Source: an uncultured Bacteroidales bacterium | GTDB lineage: Bacteria > Bacteroidota > Bacteroidia > Bacteroidales > Bacteroidaceae | NCBI GenBank assembly: GCA_937916465.1 | Contig: CALFTK010000021.1 | Location: forward strand, 1 to 64,000 | Direction of reading: 5' to 3' | Length of the DNA: 64,000 bases | In this document: piece after piece, positions 48,142 to 59,255 of the stretch | Layout: each line of letters opens with the position of its first letter | Numbering within the stretch: the stretch's first letter is position 1 | Translations under genes and position numbers: made by a program | Notes under the pieces: generated by a model | Databases searched by the model: none | The model's input: only the letters and a program-made list of their open reading frames with translations | What the model was told of the DNA's origin: nothing

Positions 48142-48142
48142 C
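48123..48142 (+). repeat. tRNA 3' end, attachment-site core copy 1
   Basis: TCAAGTCCTAGATGGCCCAC at the tRNA 3' end is repeated perfectly at 48,278-48,297, 155 bases later. Duplication of a tRNA 3' end is the usual trace of integrase-mediated insertion. Confidence 0.65.
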
Positions 48143-48144
48143 TT

Positions 48145-48176
48145 AAGAAAACTGCTACGGCAGTTTTCTTTTTTTT
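48145..48176 (+). terminator. Rho-independent terminator after tRNA-Met
   Basis: A perfect 11-bp stem, AAGAAAACTGC paired with GCAGTTTTCTT around TACG, is followed by a run of T residues. It terminates the tRNA transcript. Confidence 0.8.
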
Positions 48177-48197
48177 ATGTTCTAGGACTTTCACCTA

Positions 48198-48279
48198 CGG
48201 TTATCTCCTTCGTTTTACGTTTGCACCGGCTTTGCCGACAGCAAACACGAAGTCGATGGGTCTCTTCGAGACAAATCTC
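48198..48279 (+). repeat. 82-bp direct repeat with hairpin potential, left copy
   Basis: This sequence recurs perfectly at 61,139-61,220. It can fold: CTTCGT/ACGAAG (48,208-48,252), GTTTGC/GCAAAC and CGGC/GCCG form one long interrupted stem, and GTCTC/GAGAC (48,260-48,272) forms a second. The two copies bracket the defence island. The function of the repeat is unknown; see findings. Confidence 0.85.
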
Positions 48280-48297
48280 AAGTCCTAGATGGCCCAC
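48278..48297 (+). repeat. tRNA 3' end, attachment-site core copy 2
   Basis: Second perfect copy of the 20-bp tRNA-Met 3' end, directly after the 82-bp repeat. No D or anticodon arm precedes it, so it is not a second tRNA but an attachment-site duplicate and the probable left end of the island. Confidence 0.65.
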
Positions 48298-48307
48298 ATT
48301 AAAAATC

Positions 48308-48339
48308 AAGCAGTTACGAATTTTCGTAACTGCTTTTTT
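48308..48339 (+). terminator. Rho-independent terminator at island left end
   Basis: A perfect 13-bp stem (AAGCAGTTACGAA paired with TTCGTAACTGCTT) with a 2-base loop and a T run. It follows the second attachment core just as the first terminator follows the tRNA. Confidence 0.75.
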
Positions 48340-48346
48340 CTTTATC

Positions 48347-48366
48347 TGCGTAAACGATGCGTAAAC
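48347..48366 (+). repeat. Tandem TGCGTAAAC repeats near island left end
   Basis: TGCGTAAAC occurs at 48,347-48,355 and 48,358-48,366, 11 bases apart (one helical turn). Short direct repeats next to an attachment core are typical integrase arm-binding sites. From 48,367 to about 48,629 I see no gene, only AT-rich sequence and the promoter of the next gene. Confidence 0.4.
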
Positions 48367-48629
48367 AAACTGTTTGAGTTAGGCTATGAAATGACATGAT
48401 ACATATAAAGAATCAACAACTATCATATTATTGTCTCCTGTAAAGTAAGTGAAGAAAAAACGTCTGTGTAGTCATTTAATGGAATTCTATCTTACATATA
48501 AATCATTTATATGGTTGACACTATGAATATTTCATATTGTTTCGAGGAATAAAGTGAAATAAATTCACTAAAACTCTATTTTGCTGCTTCTTTTTCTTGA
48601 AAAATTAATAAGTATAGCGAATAATTTAC

Positions 48630-48637
48630 TATTTTTG
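48630..48637 (+). promoter_or_regulatory. Promoter box of the defence operon
   Basis: TATTTTTG matches TAnnTTTG, 21 bases before the XRE gene start. No equally good promoter was seen further on before hsdS, so the genes from the regulator to hsdS may be one transcript. Confidence 0.5.
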
Positions 48638-48658
48638 TAACAAACAATTGTGAATAAC

Positions 48659-48874
48659 ATGGAAGTAGTAAGAGACTTAAATCGCTTGAAAGTAATTTTG
48701 GCTGAGAAAAAAAAGACAAACAAATGGTTGGCTGAACAATTGGGGTGTGCGCCAACCACCGTCTCTAAATGGTGCACAAATTCCTCTCAGCCTTCCTTGG
48801 AAATGATTGAGAGAATCGCTATTCTGCTAGACATAGATTATACGGAACTTATTAGAATAGACAGGAAATCATGA
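48659..48874 (+). CDS. XRE-family HTH regulator
   Basis: A 71-residue protein, one Cro/CI-type helix-turn-helix: NKWLAEQLGCAPTTVSKWCT carries the recognition helix. It fits a control protein of a restriction-modification locus, keeping expression of the operon in check. I start at ATG 48,659; a GTG three codons upstream is possible. Its stop overlaps the next start by four bases (ATGA), so the regulator is translated together with the GIY-YIG gene. Confidence 0.8.
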   Translation: MEVVRDLNRLKVILAEKKKTNKWLAEQLGCAPTTVSKWCTNSSQPSLEMIERIAILLDIDYTELIRIDRKS

Positions 48875-49722
48875 GGGATAAAAACACTTTTACCATTCAT
48901 ACAGAGCTTCTTGGTGGTAAACTCAATGGGGCAAGAAATATATATATGGGTGCGAATTCCACCTGTCATCTTTATGTAATTCCTCGTGAAGAGATTACAT
49001 TAGCCAATGCAATCAATGACATTTCTGGTCAGCCAGCCTTCTATATTTTGCTTAGTTCCCTTGACGCAAAGAGGAAACAGGCTTATATTGGTCAAACGAC
49101 AGATTTCGCAAATAGAAAAAATGATCATGTGCAAAAGAAAGATTTCTGGAACATAGCCCTTATCTTTATTTCAGATAATCATAAAATTTATGGTGACGAT
49201 GTGAAATATTTGGAGTATCTAGGTATTGAAGCAGCACAAAATGCTGGCTCATTCGAGTTGTTGAATGGTATCAATCCTAAAAGACCAAACATTGCTCCCT
49301 ATCGTATAAATGATATGGAAGTATTCTTCCGTGACATTCAGTTGTTATGTAATTTTTATGGCTGTAATATTTTTGAAACTATCACGTATAAAGAAACAAA
49401 AGAGCATTTATATTTTGTCGAATCCATAGATCGACCTGCACAAGGTCGTGGATTCTACGATGAGAAACATGGTAAATTCATTTTGTTAGAAGGAAGTATC
49501 ATTGCAAATGAGGTTGTGAAAAGTTTTAAGTCCATTTCATTTCGTAATCAGTTTATTAAAGAACATTGTAAAAAAGATAAGGGACAAATAGTACTCCTTA
49601 ATGATATATCTTTTGACACTCCTAGTGGTGCTTCTAGTCTTGTTTTAGGTCGTCCAAGTAATGGGTGGAGCGATTGGAAGGATGCAGAAGGAAAGAAGCT
49701 TAGTGATATAATTAAAAGATAA
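48871..49722 (+). CDS. GIY-YIG nuclease family protein with C-terminal DUF4357
   Basis: A 283-residue protein. The N-terminal part has a GIY-YIG-like fold, with FYILLS and AYIGQTTDFANRKNDH carrying the paired strands and the conserved Arg. The C-terminal segment FDTPSGASSLVLGRPSNGW is a DUF4357 domain. GIY-YIG/DUF4357 proteins commonly accompany restriction-modification genes, but their exact job is not known; a role as extra nuclease or a sensor of modified DNA is inference. It overlaps the XRE regulator and ends 11 bases before the Ntn-hydrolase gene. Confidence 0.7.
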   Translation: MRDKNTFTIHTELLGGKLNGARNIYMGANSTCHLYVIPREEITLANAINDISGQPAFYILLSSLDAKRKQAYIGQTTDFANRKNDHVQKKDFWNIALIFISDNHKIYGDDVKYLEYLGIEAAQNAGSFELLNGINPKRPNIAPYRINDMEVFFRDIQLLCNFYGCNIFETITYKETKEHLYFVESIDRPAQGRGFYDEKHGKFILLEGSIIANEVVKSFKSISFRNQFIKEHCKKDKGQIVLLNDISFDTPSGASSLVLGRPSNGWSDWKDAEGKKLSDIIKR

Positions 49723-49732
49723 AAGTATTAAT

Positions 49733-51016
49733 ATGACAGCAATTGTAGGTACTATAAATCGAAGAGGTGTTGCATTTGCAGCAGATAGTGCAGCAACACA
49801 TACTGTATCTTCTAAGCATAAGATTACAAATCATGCTAATAAGATTTTTGAATTATCAAGGCGACATCCTGTAGGTGTTTGTATTTGTGGGAATCTAGAT
49901 TTTTTAGGAATGCCTTGGGAGGATATTTTCAAGTTGTTTAGAAAAGAACTGGGAAAAACTTCATGCGCAAATCTCAAAGAATATCCTACCATGTTTTTTG
50001 AATTTGTGAAAACTCATATAATGTCTCATTTGTTAGAAGATCAAACAACAAATCTTAGAGTCATAGTAAATGGTTTCTGGCAAGAAATTATAGATATTTC
50101 AAGCAAAGAATTGAAAGAGGCTAGTAAAGATACATCGGAAGAGAATTTGTTCTGTAAGATACAAGAGAAACTGATTTATTTCGAAAATATATATTCTCCT
50201 ATTAATATCAATAAGTGTGCAGATTTTGAAGATTATACAATAGATGAATTTACAAGTTATGCAACGGAAATCATTGAAGATGTGCTAAAAGAACCTTTGA
50301 ACTCTCATTTGTGTCCTAAAGATTTCTTGAAGCAGTTTACCCAAGCTTTATATAACATCATTGTCTCCACTGTTCATGTTTATCTTGTTAACTCTGAAAT
50401 TATTTTCTGGGGATATGGTGAAGAAGATTTGTTTCCTTCATATTTCTCTTTTATCATAAGTTCTGCTTTTGATGGGAGAATAAAATTTACCAATAAGAGT
50501 GCATATGTTGTATCAAACATCAATAATGCGTGCGTTGAGCCATTTGCACAGACAGATGTTGCCAACACAGTGGTAAGAGGCATAGATGACGATCTTCGCA
50601 AAAAGTTTTATGACAGCTATAAAGCATCAATAACCGTTTTTAGAGATGAAATCATATCTCAATTAGACTCTGCCGGAGCGCCTGAAGTCTTAAAAGATGC
50701 ATTGCTAAAAATTGACCTGGAAAATTATACAAACTTATATGTTCAAGGTATGGATCTGTATATTCAGGACAATTATATTGCGAAATTAGTTAACACAGTG
50801 TCATACTTGAGTAAGGAAGATTTGGCGGATATGGCCGAAAGTCTTGTTCGAATGACATATTTAAAACGGCGCATAACATCAGAAGAAGAAAGTGTGGGAG
50901 GACCTGTTGATGTAGCTGTGATAACTAAAGGAGATGGTTTCGTTTGGTTAAAAAGAAAGCATTATTTTTCTGCAGAGTTAAATCCACATTATTTTGAACG
51001 CACCAATATAGATTAG
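49733..51016 (+). CDS. HslV/proteasome-like Ntn hydrolase (unusual, in R-M island)
   Basis: A 427-residue protein. Its N-terminus MTAIVGTINRRGVAFAADSA has the form of a proteasome beta or HslV subunit without propeptide. Removal of Met would expose Thr as nucleophile; the Asp of AADS matches Asp17; and KITNHANKIFEL resembles the HslV region with Lys33, offset by about three residues. VCICGNLDFLGMP lines up with the HslV GFAGG loop. After about residue 100 comes a 300-residue extension of unknown fold ending in DVAVITKGDGFVWLKRKH. No HslU or other unfoldase is nearby. It is probably a self-standing amidohydrolase or peptidase tied to the type I system; the substrate is unknown. Confidence 0.6.
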   Translation: MTAIVGTINRRGVAFAADSAATHTVSSKHKITNHANKIFELSRRHPVGVCICGNLDFLGMPWEDIFKLFRKELGKTSCANLKEYPTMFFEFVKTHIMSHLLEDQTTNLRVIVNGFWQEIIDISSKELKEASKDTSEENLFCKIQEKLIYFENIYSPININKCADFEDYTIDEFTSYATEIIEDVLKEPLNSHLCPKDFLKQFTQALYNIIVSTVHVYLVNSEIIFWGYGEEDLFPSYFSFIISSAFDGRIKFTNKSAYVVSNINNACVEPFAQTDVANTVVRGIDDDLRKKFYDSYKASITVFRDEIISQLDSAGAPEVLKDALLKIDLENYTNLYVQGMDLYIQDNYIAKLVNTVSYLSKEDLADMAESLVRMTYLKRRITSEEESVGGPVDVAVITKGDGFVWLKRKHYFSAELNPHYFERTNID

Positions 51017-51018
51017 TA

Positions 51019-51195
51019 ATGATTACAATATATAGTGAAAAGAAAGAAGTTCGTAATAATGCTATGCCATCACAAATGAAAGGTGGTGTAGGTGTAGAAT
51101 CCGTCATGCCCGTTTCTTTGTTGAAAATGCGTGAACTTGTAAAAAAGAACTTGGATGCCGTTAAAATAGAATGGCAAAATGAAAAACAAAAATAA
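51019..51195 (+). CDS. Small 58-residue protein after the Ntn hydrolase
   Basis: A 58-residue frame starts two bases after the Ntn-hydrolase stop and ends 20 bases before hsdR. It reads MITIYSEKKEVRNNAMPSQ, then MKGGVGVESVMPV and a basic/hydrophobic helix SLLKMRELVKKNLDAVKIEW. It has no signal peptide or membrane helix and no known family that I recognise. Tight spacing suggests it works with its upstream neighbour, perhaps as a partner or inhibitor. The coding call rests on spacing, the ATG and the absence of an alternative. Confidence 0.5.
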   Translation: MITIYSEKKEVRNNAMPSQMKGGVGVESVMPVSLLKMRELVKKNLDAVKIEWQNEKQK

Positions 51196-51215
51196 GGAAC
51201 ATAAAATGCCAATCC

Positions 51216-55366
<4,151 letters not shown>

Positions 55367-55370
55367 AGGT

Positions 55371-56525
55371 ATGGAAAACAATATAGTCATATCGATGGAG
55401 CAACAGTTTGGCGAAGTTGTTGATATTATTCTTCAACATAAAAGCCGTGCATCTAAAGTCGTAAATGATGAATTGCTTCTTACGGCTTGGCATGTAGGTG
55501 GCTATGTTTCAGCCAAACTAAAAAGCGAAGAATGGGGAAGCAAAGTTGTATCTCAGTTATCAGAATATATACGTTCTCAGCATCCCGATATAAAAGGATA
55601 TGGACGTAGCAGTATCTACAATATGGTTATGTTCTATGAAGAATACTCATCAGAAACTTTTGCTTTAACTGTAGAACGATATCTGAATTCCGAATTCGTC
55701 CAGCCAACAATTGGACAAATTGAAAGGTCATCAATTGTATCAAGCGATGAAGCAAATATAATAGTGCAGGCAGCATCCGCACAAATTGTCCAACCATTGG
55801 CTGGACAAATGCCTAAAATATTGGAATTGACAACGTTTACAAATCACATTGAGATTCTTTGTCGATGCAAAAGCAATGAAGAACGATTGTTCTATATTCT
55901 TTATGCTAACAAAGAACGTTTGGTTAAACGAGAACTTCAACGTTGCATTTCCAATCAGACTTATTCTACGCTGTTGGGTAGCAAAAATAACATGTCAAAA
56001 GGTTTGCTTGAAACATATCCCAATGCACCTGTAATGTTCAAGGACACGTTGTTTGTTGACTTTCTTAATTTACCGAAGAAGCATAGTGAAACAAAGCTAA
56101 AAAACAGTTTGGTGGAAAACATGAAGCAGTTTATCCTTGAATTGGGAAAGGACTTCATCTCTATGGACCAAGAATACAGACTTCAAGTTGGTGCATCGAC
56201 ATATAAAGCGGACTTGCTGTTTTATCATCGTGGTTTGCAAGCTCTGGTAGCAGTAGAACTTAAAAAGACAAAGTTTCATCCAAGAGACCTCGGACAATTG
56301 GAGTTCTATTTGGAGGCCCTTGACAGAGACGTGAAGCGTTCCAATGAGAATCCATCTATTGGAATCATTCTTTGTCCTGAAGCCGATCGTGTGGTAGTGG
56401 AATATGCCATGAGTCGTAGTATGAGCCCTACAATGATAGCTGAATATAAGCGTATCCTCATTCCGCAGGAGCGCTTGCAACAGCAACTTGATGAATTTTG
56501 TAATGTATTTCTAACTAAAAAATAA
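55371..56525 (+). CDS. DUF1016 (YhcG-type) PD-(D/E)XK nuclease
   Basis: A 384-residue protein. The N-terminal DUF1016 domain has WHVGGYVSAKL and YIRSQHPDIKGYGRSSIYNM. The C-terminal PD-(D/E)xK nuclease has YRLQVGASTYKADLLFYH and VAVELKK, the D...ExK triad, followed by LGQLEFYLEALD. Such genes occur inside type I R-M loci in several phyla, but the function is not settled. Here it sits between hsdM and hsdS (four and five base gaps), so it is part of the operon. It may be an extra nuclease or an accessory to specificity. Confidence 0.85.
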   Translation: MENNIVISMEQQFGEVVDIILQHKSRASKVVNDELLLTAWHVGGYVSAKLKSEEWGSKVVSQLSEYIRSQHPDIKGYGRSSIYNMVMFYEEYSSETFALTVERYLNSEFVQPTIGQIERSSIVSSDEANIIVQAASAQIVQPLAGQMPKILELTTFTNHIEILCRCKSNEERLFYILYANKERLVKRELQRCISNQTYSTLLGSKNNMSKGLLETYPNAPVMFKDTLFVDFLNLPKKHSETKLKNSLVENMKQFILELGKDFISMDQEYRLQVGASTYKADLLFYHRGLQALVAVELKKTKFHPRDLGQLEFYLEALDRDVKRSNENPSIGIILCPEADRVVVEYAMSRSMSPTMIAEYKRILIPQERLQQQLDEFCNVFLTKK

Positions 56526-56530
56526 CTGTC

Positions 56531-57979
56531 ATGGATACCAAGAAACTACGTCAAAAGATACTCGACCTTGCTATTCATGGCAAGCTTGTTTCCCAAGATC
56601 CCAACGATGAACCTGCATCGGTGTTACTTGAACGTATCCGTGCAGAGAAGGAACGACTGGTAAAAGAAGGGAAAATAAAGAAGAGCAAAGCCTCAAAAAC
56701 TACCGATACGCCCCATTATGAGAACGTGCCGTTTGAGGTACCGAGTTCGTGGGAGTGGTGCAATCTGGAGGATATATGTATTTTTCTATCACGAGGGAAA
56801 TCACCGAAATATTCAGAAGATGATAGAACCTACCCAGTGTTCGCTCAAAAATGTAATTTGAAGGATGGTGGTATATCATTAGAACAAGCAAGATTTTTAG
56901 ATCCTTCAACAGTCACTAAATGGAACGACATTTACAAATTACAGACAGGTGACATTCTTGTTAATTCTACTGGTACAGGAACTGTCGGTAGAACAAGATT
57001 GTTTGATGTCACTTGTTTGGGAAGCTATCCTTTTGTGGTTCCAGACTCTCACGTCTCTGTTATAAGAACTTCAAACCAAATAAATTCAAAGTTTATTTTT
57101 GCCTATATATCATCTAAATTTATCCAACAATATCTAGAAGAGAATCTTGCAGGAAGTACAAACCAGAAGGAATTATACATAGGAGTCTTATCAACTCTTC
57201 GTATTCCAATCCCTTCTTTTACCGAACAAGAACGTATTGTCGCAGAAATAGAGAAGTGGTTTGCTCTTATAGATCAGATTGAACAAAAAAAAGGCGATTT
57301 ACAAGCTACCATCAAACAGACAAGAAGTAAGATTCTCGACCTTGCCATCCACGGCAAACTCGTACCACAAGACCCCAACGATGAACCTGCTTCGGAATTG
57401 CTCAAACGTATAAAACCTAAAGCGGAAATCACTTGTGATAACGGGCAGTATGGGAAGTTACCAGAGGGATGGTGTTTGGTAACTGGTACAACTCTATTCA
57501 AACAGATGAAATCCTCTAAACCAAAAGGAGAACTTTTTAAGTATATTGACATTGACTCTATAGATAATAAGTCTAATATTGTGTCCTCTATCAAAGAAAT
57601 ACCCACTGTAAAAGCCCCAAGTAGAGCAAGCAGATATACAGAAAAAGGAGATGTGGTTTTTTCAATGGTTAGACCATATTTAAGAAATATTGCCCGAATA
57701 ACGGAAAACGATTGCATTGCATCAACAGGCTTTTATATATGTAGTCCTTACAATTATATGCATTCTATGTTCTGCTATTATTTAATGCTTTCGGATTATG
57801 TCGTTGATGGTCTTAACTCCTTTATGAAAGGTGATAATTCACCATCCATAACGAAAAGAGATGTTGATAATTGGTTATATCCTTTACCACCGATGAATGA
57901 ACAACATCGTATTGTCGTTAAAATTGAGGAAATCTTTACCCTCCTTGATAGGATTGAATTGTCACTCAGAATGTGTTGA
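56531..57979 (+). CDS. hsdS: Type I specificity subunit HsdS (expressed copy)
   Basis: A 482-residue protein with the usual pattern: conserved region, TRD1, conserved helix, TRD2, conserved helix. The conserved starts are KILDLAIHGKLV at residues 8-20 and again at about 268; the spacer-helix segment IVAEIEKWFALIDQIEQ lies between. The N-terminal part carries the expression-competent end (MDTKKLRQK) that the inverted cassettes lack. Recombination sites flank each TRD: one at 56,705 in front of TRD1 and one at 57,425 in front of TRD2. Specificity of this allele is unknown. Confidence 0.92.
   Translation: MDTKKLRQKILDLAIHGKLVSQDPNDEPASVLLERIRAEKERLVKEGKIKKSKASKTTDTPHYENVPFEVPSSWEWCNLEDICIFLSRGKSPKYSEDDRTYPVFAQKCNLKDGGISLEQARFLDPSTVTKWNDIYKLQTGDILVNSTGTGTVGRTRLFDVTCLGSYPFVVPDSHVSVIRTSNQINSKFIFAYISSKFIQQYLEENLAGSTNQKELYIGVLSTLRIPIPSFTEQERIVAEIEKWFALIDQIEQKKGDLQATIKQTRSKILDLAIHGKLVPQDPNDEPASELLKRIKPKAEITCDNGQYGKLPEGWCLVTGTTLFKQMKSSKPKGELFKYIDIDSIDNKSNIVSSIKEIPTVKAPSRASRYTEKGDVVFSMVRPYLRNIARITENDCIASTGFYICSPYNYMHSMFCYYLMLSDYVVDGLNSFMKGDNSPSITKRDVDNWLYPLPPMNEQHRIVVKIEEIFTLLDRIELSLRMC
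56705..56736 (+). repeat. Inversion site IR1, left copy (before TRD1)
   Basis: A 32-bp stretch starting GATACGCCCCATTATGAGAA matches the inverted copy at 60,947-60,978 with one mismatch. It lies in frame in both hsdS versions, so inversion between the copies swaps TRD1 and all that follows. Confidence 0.75.
57425..57447 (+). repeat. Inversion site IR2, left copy (before TRD2)
   Basis: A 23-bp perfect inverted match (GAAATCACTTGTGATAACGG and three more bases) to 60,269-60,291. It codes the start of TRD2 in the expressed hsdS and in the inverted cassette. Confidence 0.75.
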
Positions 57980-57996
57980 GCACTATTGTATAAAAA

Positions 57997-58025
57997 TGCC
58001 AAGGAGATATCACATCTCCCTGGCA
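57997..58025 (-). terminator. Hairpin between hsdS and the DUF2188 remnant
   Basis: A 12-bp stem with one mismatch (TGCCAAGGAGAT against ATCTCCCTGGCA) and a 5-base loop. The T run (five bases) follows on the minus strand, so it likely terminates minus-strand transcription from the DUF2188/invertase side. Confidence 0.5.
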
Positions 58026-58041
58026 CATCCTTAAAGAAAAT

Positions 58042-58263
58042 TTATCCACGAGGTGGAAATGGGTCGTTTCCATGAGAGTCACGTTCTCTTATACATCCAT
58101 CTCGTCAATGCACAAACAGTTCCGTGTGTTGATTTTTAGAAATAGAACGAGCGAGTGCGATGGCCTCTGCTTGGGTTGCATGATAAGACGTCATTCGACT
58201 ATTGCCAGCTCCTTTCACACCCCATTTCCCATTTGACGGAACAACATGTTGATTCTTACCAAT
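58042..58263 (-). pseudogene. DUF2188 protein, interrupted
   Basis: The minus strand reads GKNQHVVPSNGKWGVKGAGN, then SRMTSYHATQAEAIALARS, then ELFVH, stop, RDGCIRERDSHGNDPFPPRG. This is a DUF2188 protein (a common small family) with an in-frame TGA at 58,105-58,107 where the family has an ordinary residue. The start is also damaged: the family Met position is an ATT at 58,261-58,263, preceded by a good GAGGAGGT site. Both changes mark a decaying gene. The GC of the remnant is higher than that of its neighbours, and it fills most of the 57,980-58,402 gap. Confidence 0.7.
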
Positions 58264-58402
58264 TTTAACACCTCCTCTCAAGGATGATATTTACAAGATC
58301 ATTTGTATGTCCCATTATACTATTACAAACAATATGTCTACATATATTTAATGTCAAAAAGGATGTAAATTCCTTATTGATATGATATTATGGCATATTT
58401 GC

Positions 58403-59206
58403 TCACCAATTCACCACCTTATCTACAATCTTTTGCTGTTCGCTTGCAGTTCGACGTAGATAGATACGAGTCGTTTCTATGCTTTCATGACCCATCAGGT
58501 CAGCAAGTAGGGCAAGGTCATTGAAACGGTCGAGGAAGTTCTTAGCAAAACGATGACGGAATGAATGGGGATAAACAACTTCCCTGTTCATTCCGTACTT
58601 GTCTGCAAAATGCTTTAACTGTTGAGCTATGCCACGTGTAGTAATGCGTTCGCCAAATCGATTGAGGAAGATGTAACCAGAAGAGCGTCCTTGTTCTTTT
58701 AGCCATTTAGTGGCTTCTAATCTCAGGTTCTTCGGAATATACAAACGACGTATCTTTCCGCCCTTGCTATAAAGGTCAAGATGCCCAATCAGCACGTGTT
58801 CTGCTTTGATATGAAGCAGTTCACTGACACGTGCTCCTGTAGCTGCCATAAACCACACTACAAAATACCATTCATCATAACCATCTGCTTTGAGTCGTGC
58901 TTTGAGAAACTTGTAATCGGCATCACTGATTACATTTTCCAAGAAGTTCTTCTGTTGGACTTTTACGAATTTCACTTTCAGTTTCTCTTGCTTTGTAAAT
59001 TCAAGATACTTGTTGATGCCTTGCAAACGTAGGTTTACGGTCTGTGGTTTGAAGTTCTCTACTAAATACCCTTTGTATGCCAAAAGGTTCTTTTTGTTGA
59101 CTTCCCCATAATGACTGAGAAAATACTGTACCGTCCATACATAAGAAGTAACGGTGTTCTTTGCCAAATTAGTCTTGGCCAGATTGTCTTTGAATTTTGT
59201 TACCAT
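58403..59206 (-). CDS. Tyrosine recombinase (HsdS invertase)
   Basis: A 267-residue integrase-family enzyme. The N-terminal SAM-like core-binding domain (residues 1-90) is followed by the catalytic domain with the tetrad: Arg in GARVSELLHI, Lys in YSKGGKIRR, HSFRHRFAKN, HESIETTRIYLRR with the Tyr nucleophile. All catalytic residues are present, so it should be active. It lies among the hsdS pieces on the minus strand, matching the type of Bacteroidetes shufflon invertase (tyrosine-type DNA invertase cluster 3b) known to shuffle hsdS. It is smaller than typical island integrases. Confidence 0.9.
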   Translation of the reverse strand: MVTKFKDNLAKTNLAKNTVTSYVWTVQYFLSHYGEVNKKNLLAYKGYLVENFKPQTVNLRLQGINKYLEFTKQEKLKVKFVKVQQKNFLENVISDADYKFLKARLKADGYDEWYFVVWFMAATGARVSELLHIKAEHVLIGHLDLYSKGGKIRRLYIPKNLRLEATKWLKEQGRSSGYIFLNRFGERITTRGIAQQLKHFADKYGMNREVVYPHSFRHRFAKNFLDRFNDLALLADLMGHESIETTRIYLRRTASEQQKIVDKVVNW

Positions 59207-59255
59207 ACTACATTGAAATTAAAATGAATACAGTATCAATATAAAGAAGACGTAT

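Noticed and set aside
48198..48279. Integron attC site
   Set aside because: The stem resembles attC in outline, but I find no integron integrase or cassette array, and conserved attC end triplets were not identified.
48278..48297. Second tRNA gene at the second 3'-end copy
   Set aside because: Only the T-arm/acceptor end is repeated; no D arm, anticodon arm or 5' acceptor strand lies before it.
49733..51016. Ordinary HslV subunit of the HslVU protease
   Set aside because: It is far longer than HslV (about 180 residues), has no hslU beside it, and lies in a mobile defence island.
58105..58107. Recoded TGA (selenocysteine) in the DUF2188 remnant
   Set aside because: DUF2188 is not a selenoprotein family, TGA is a normal stop throughout the window, and the start codon is damaged too.
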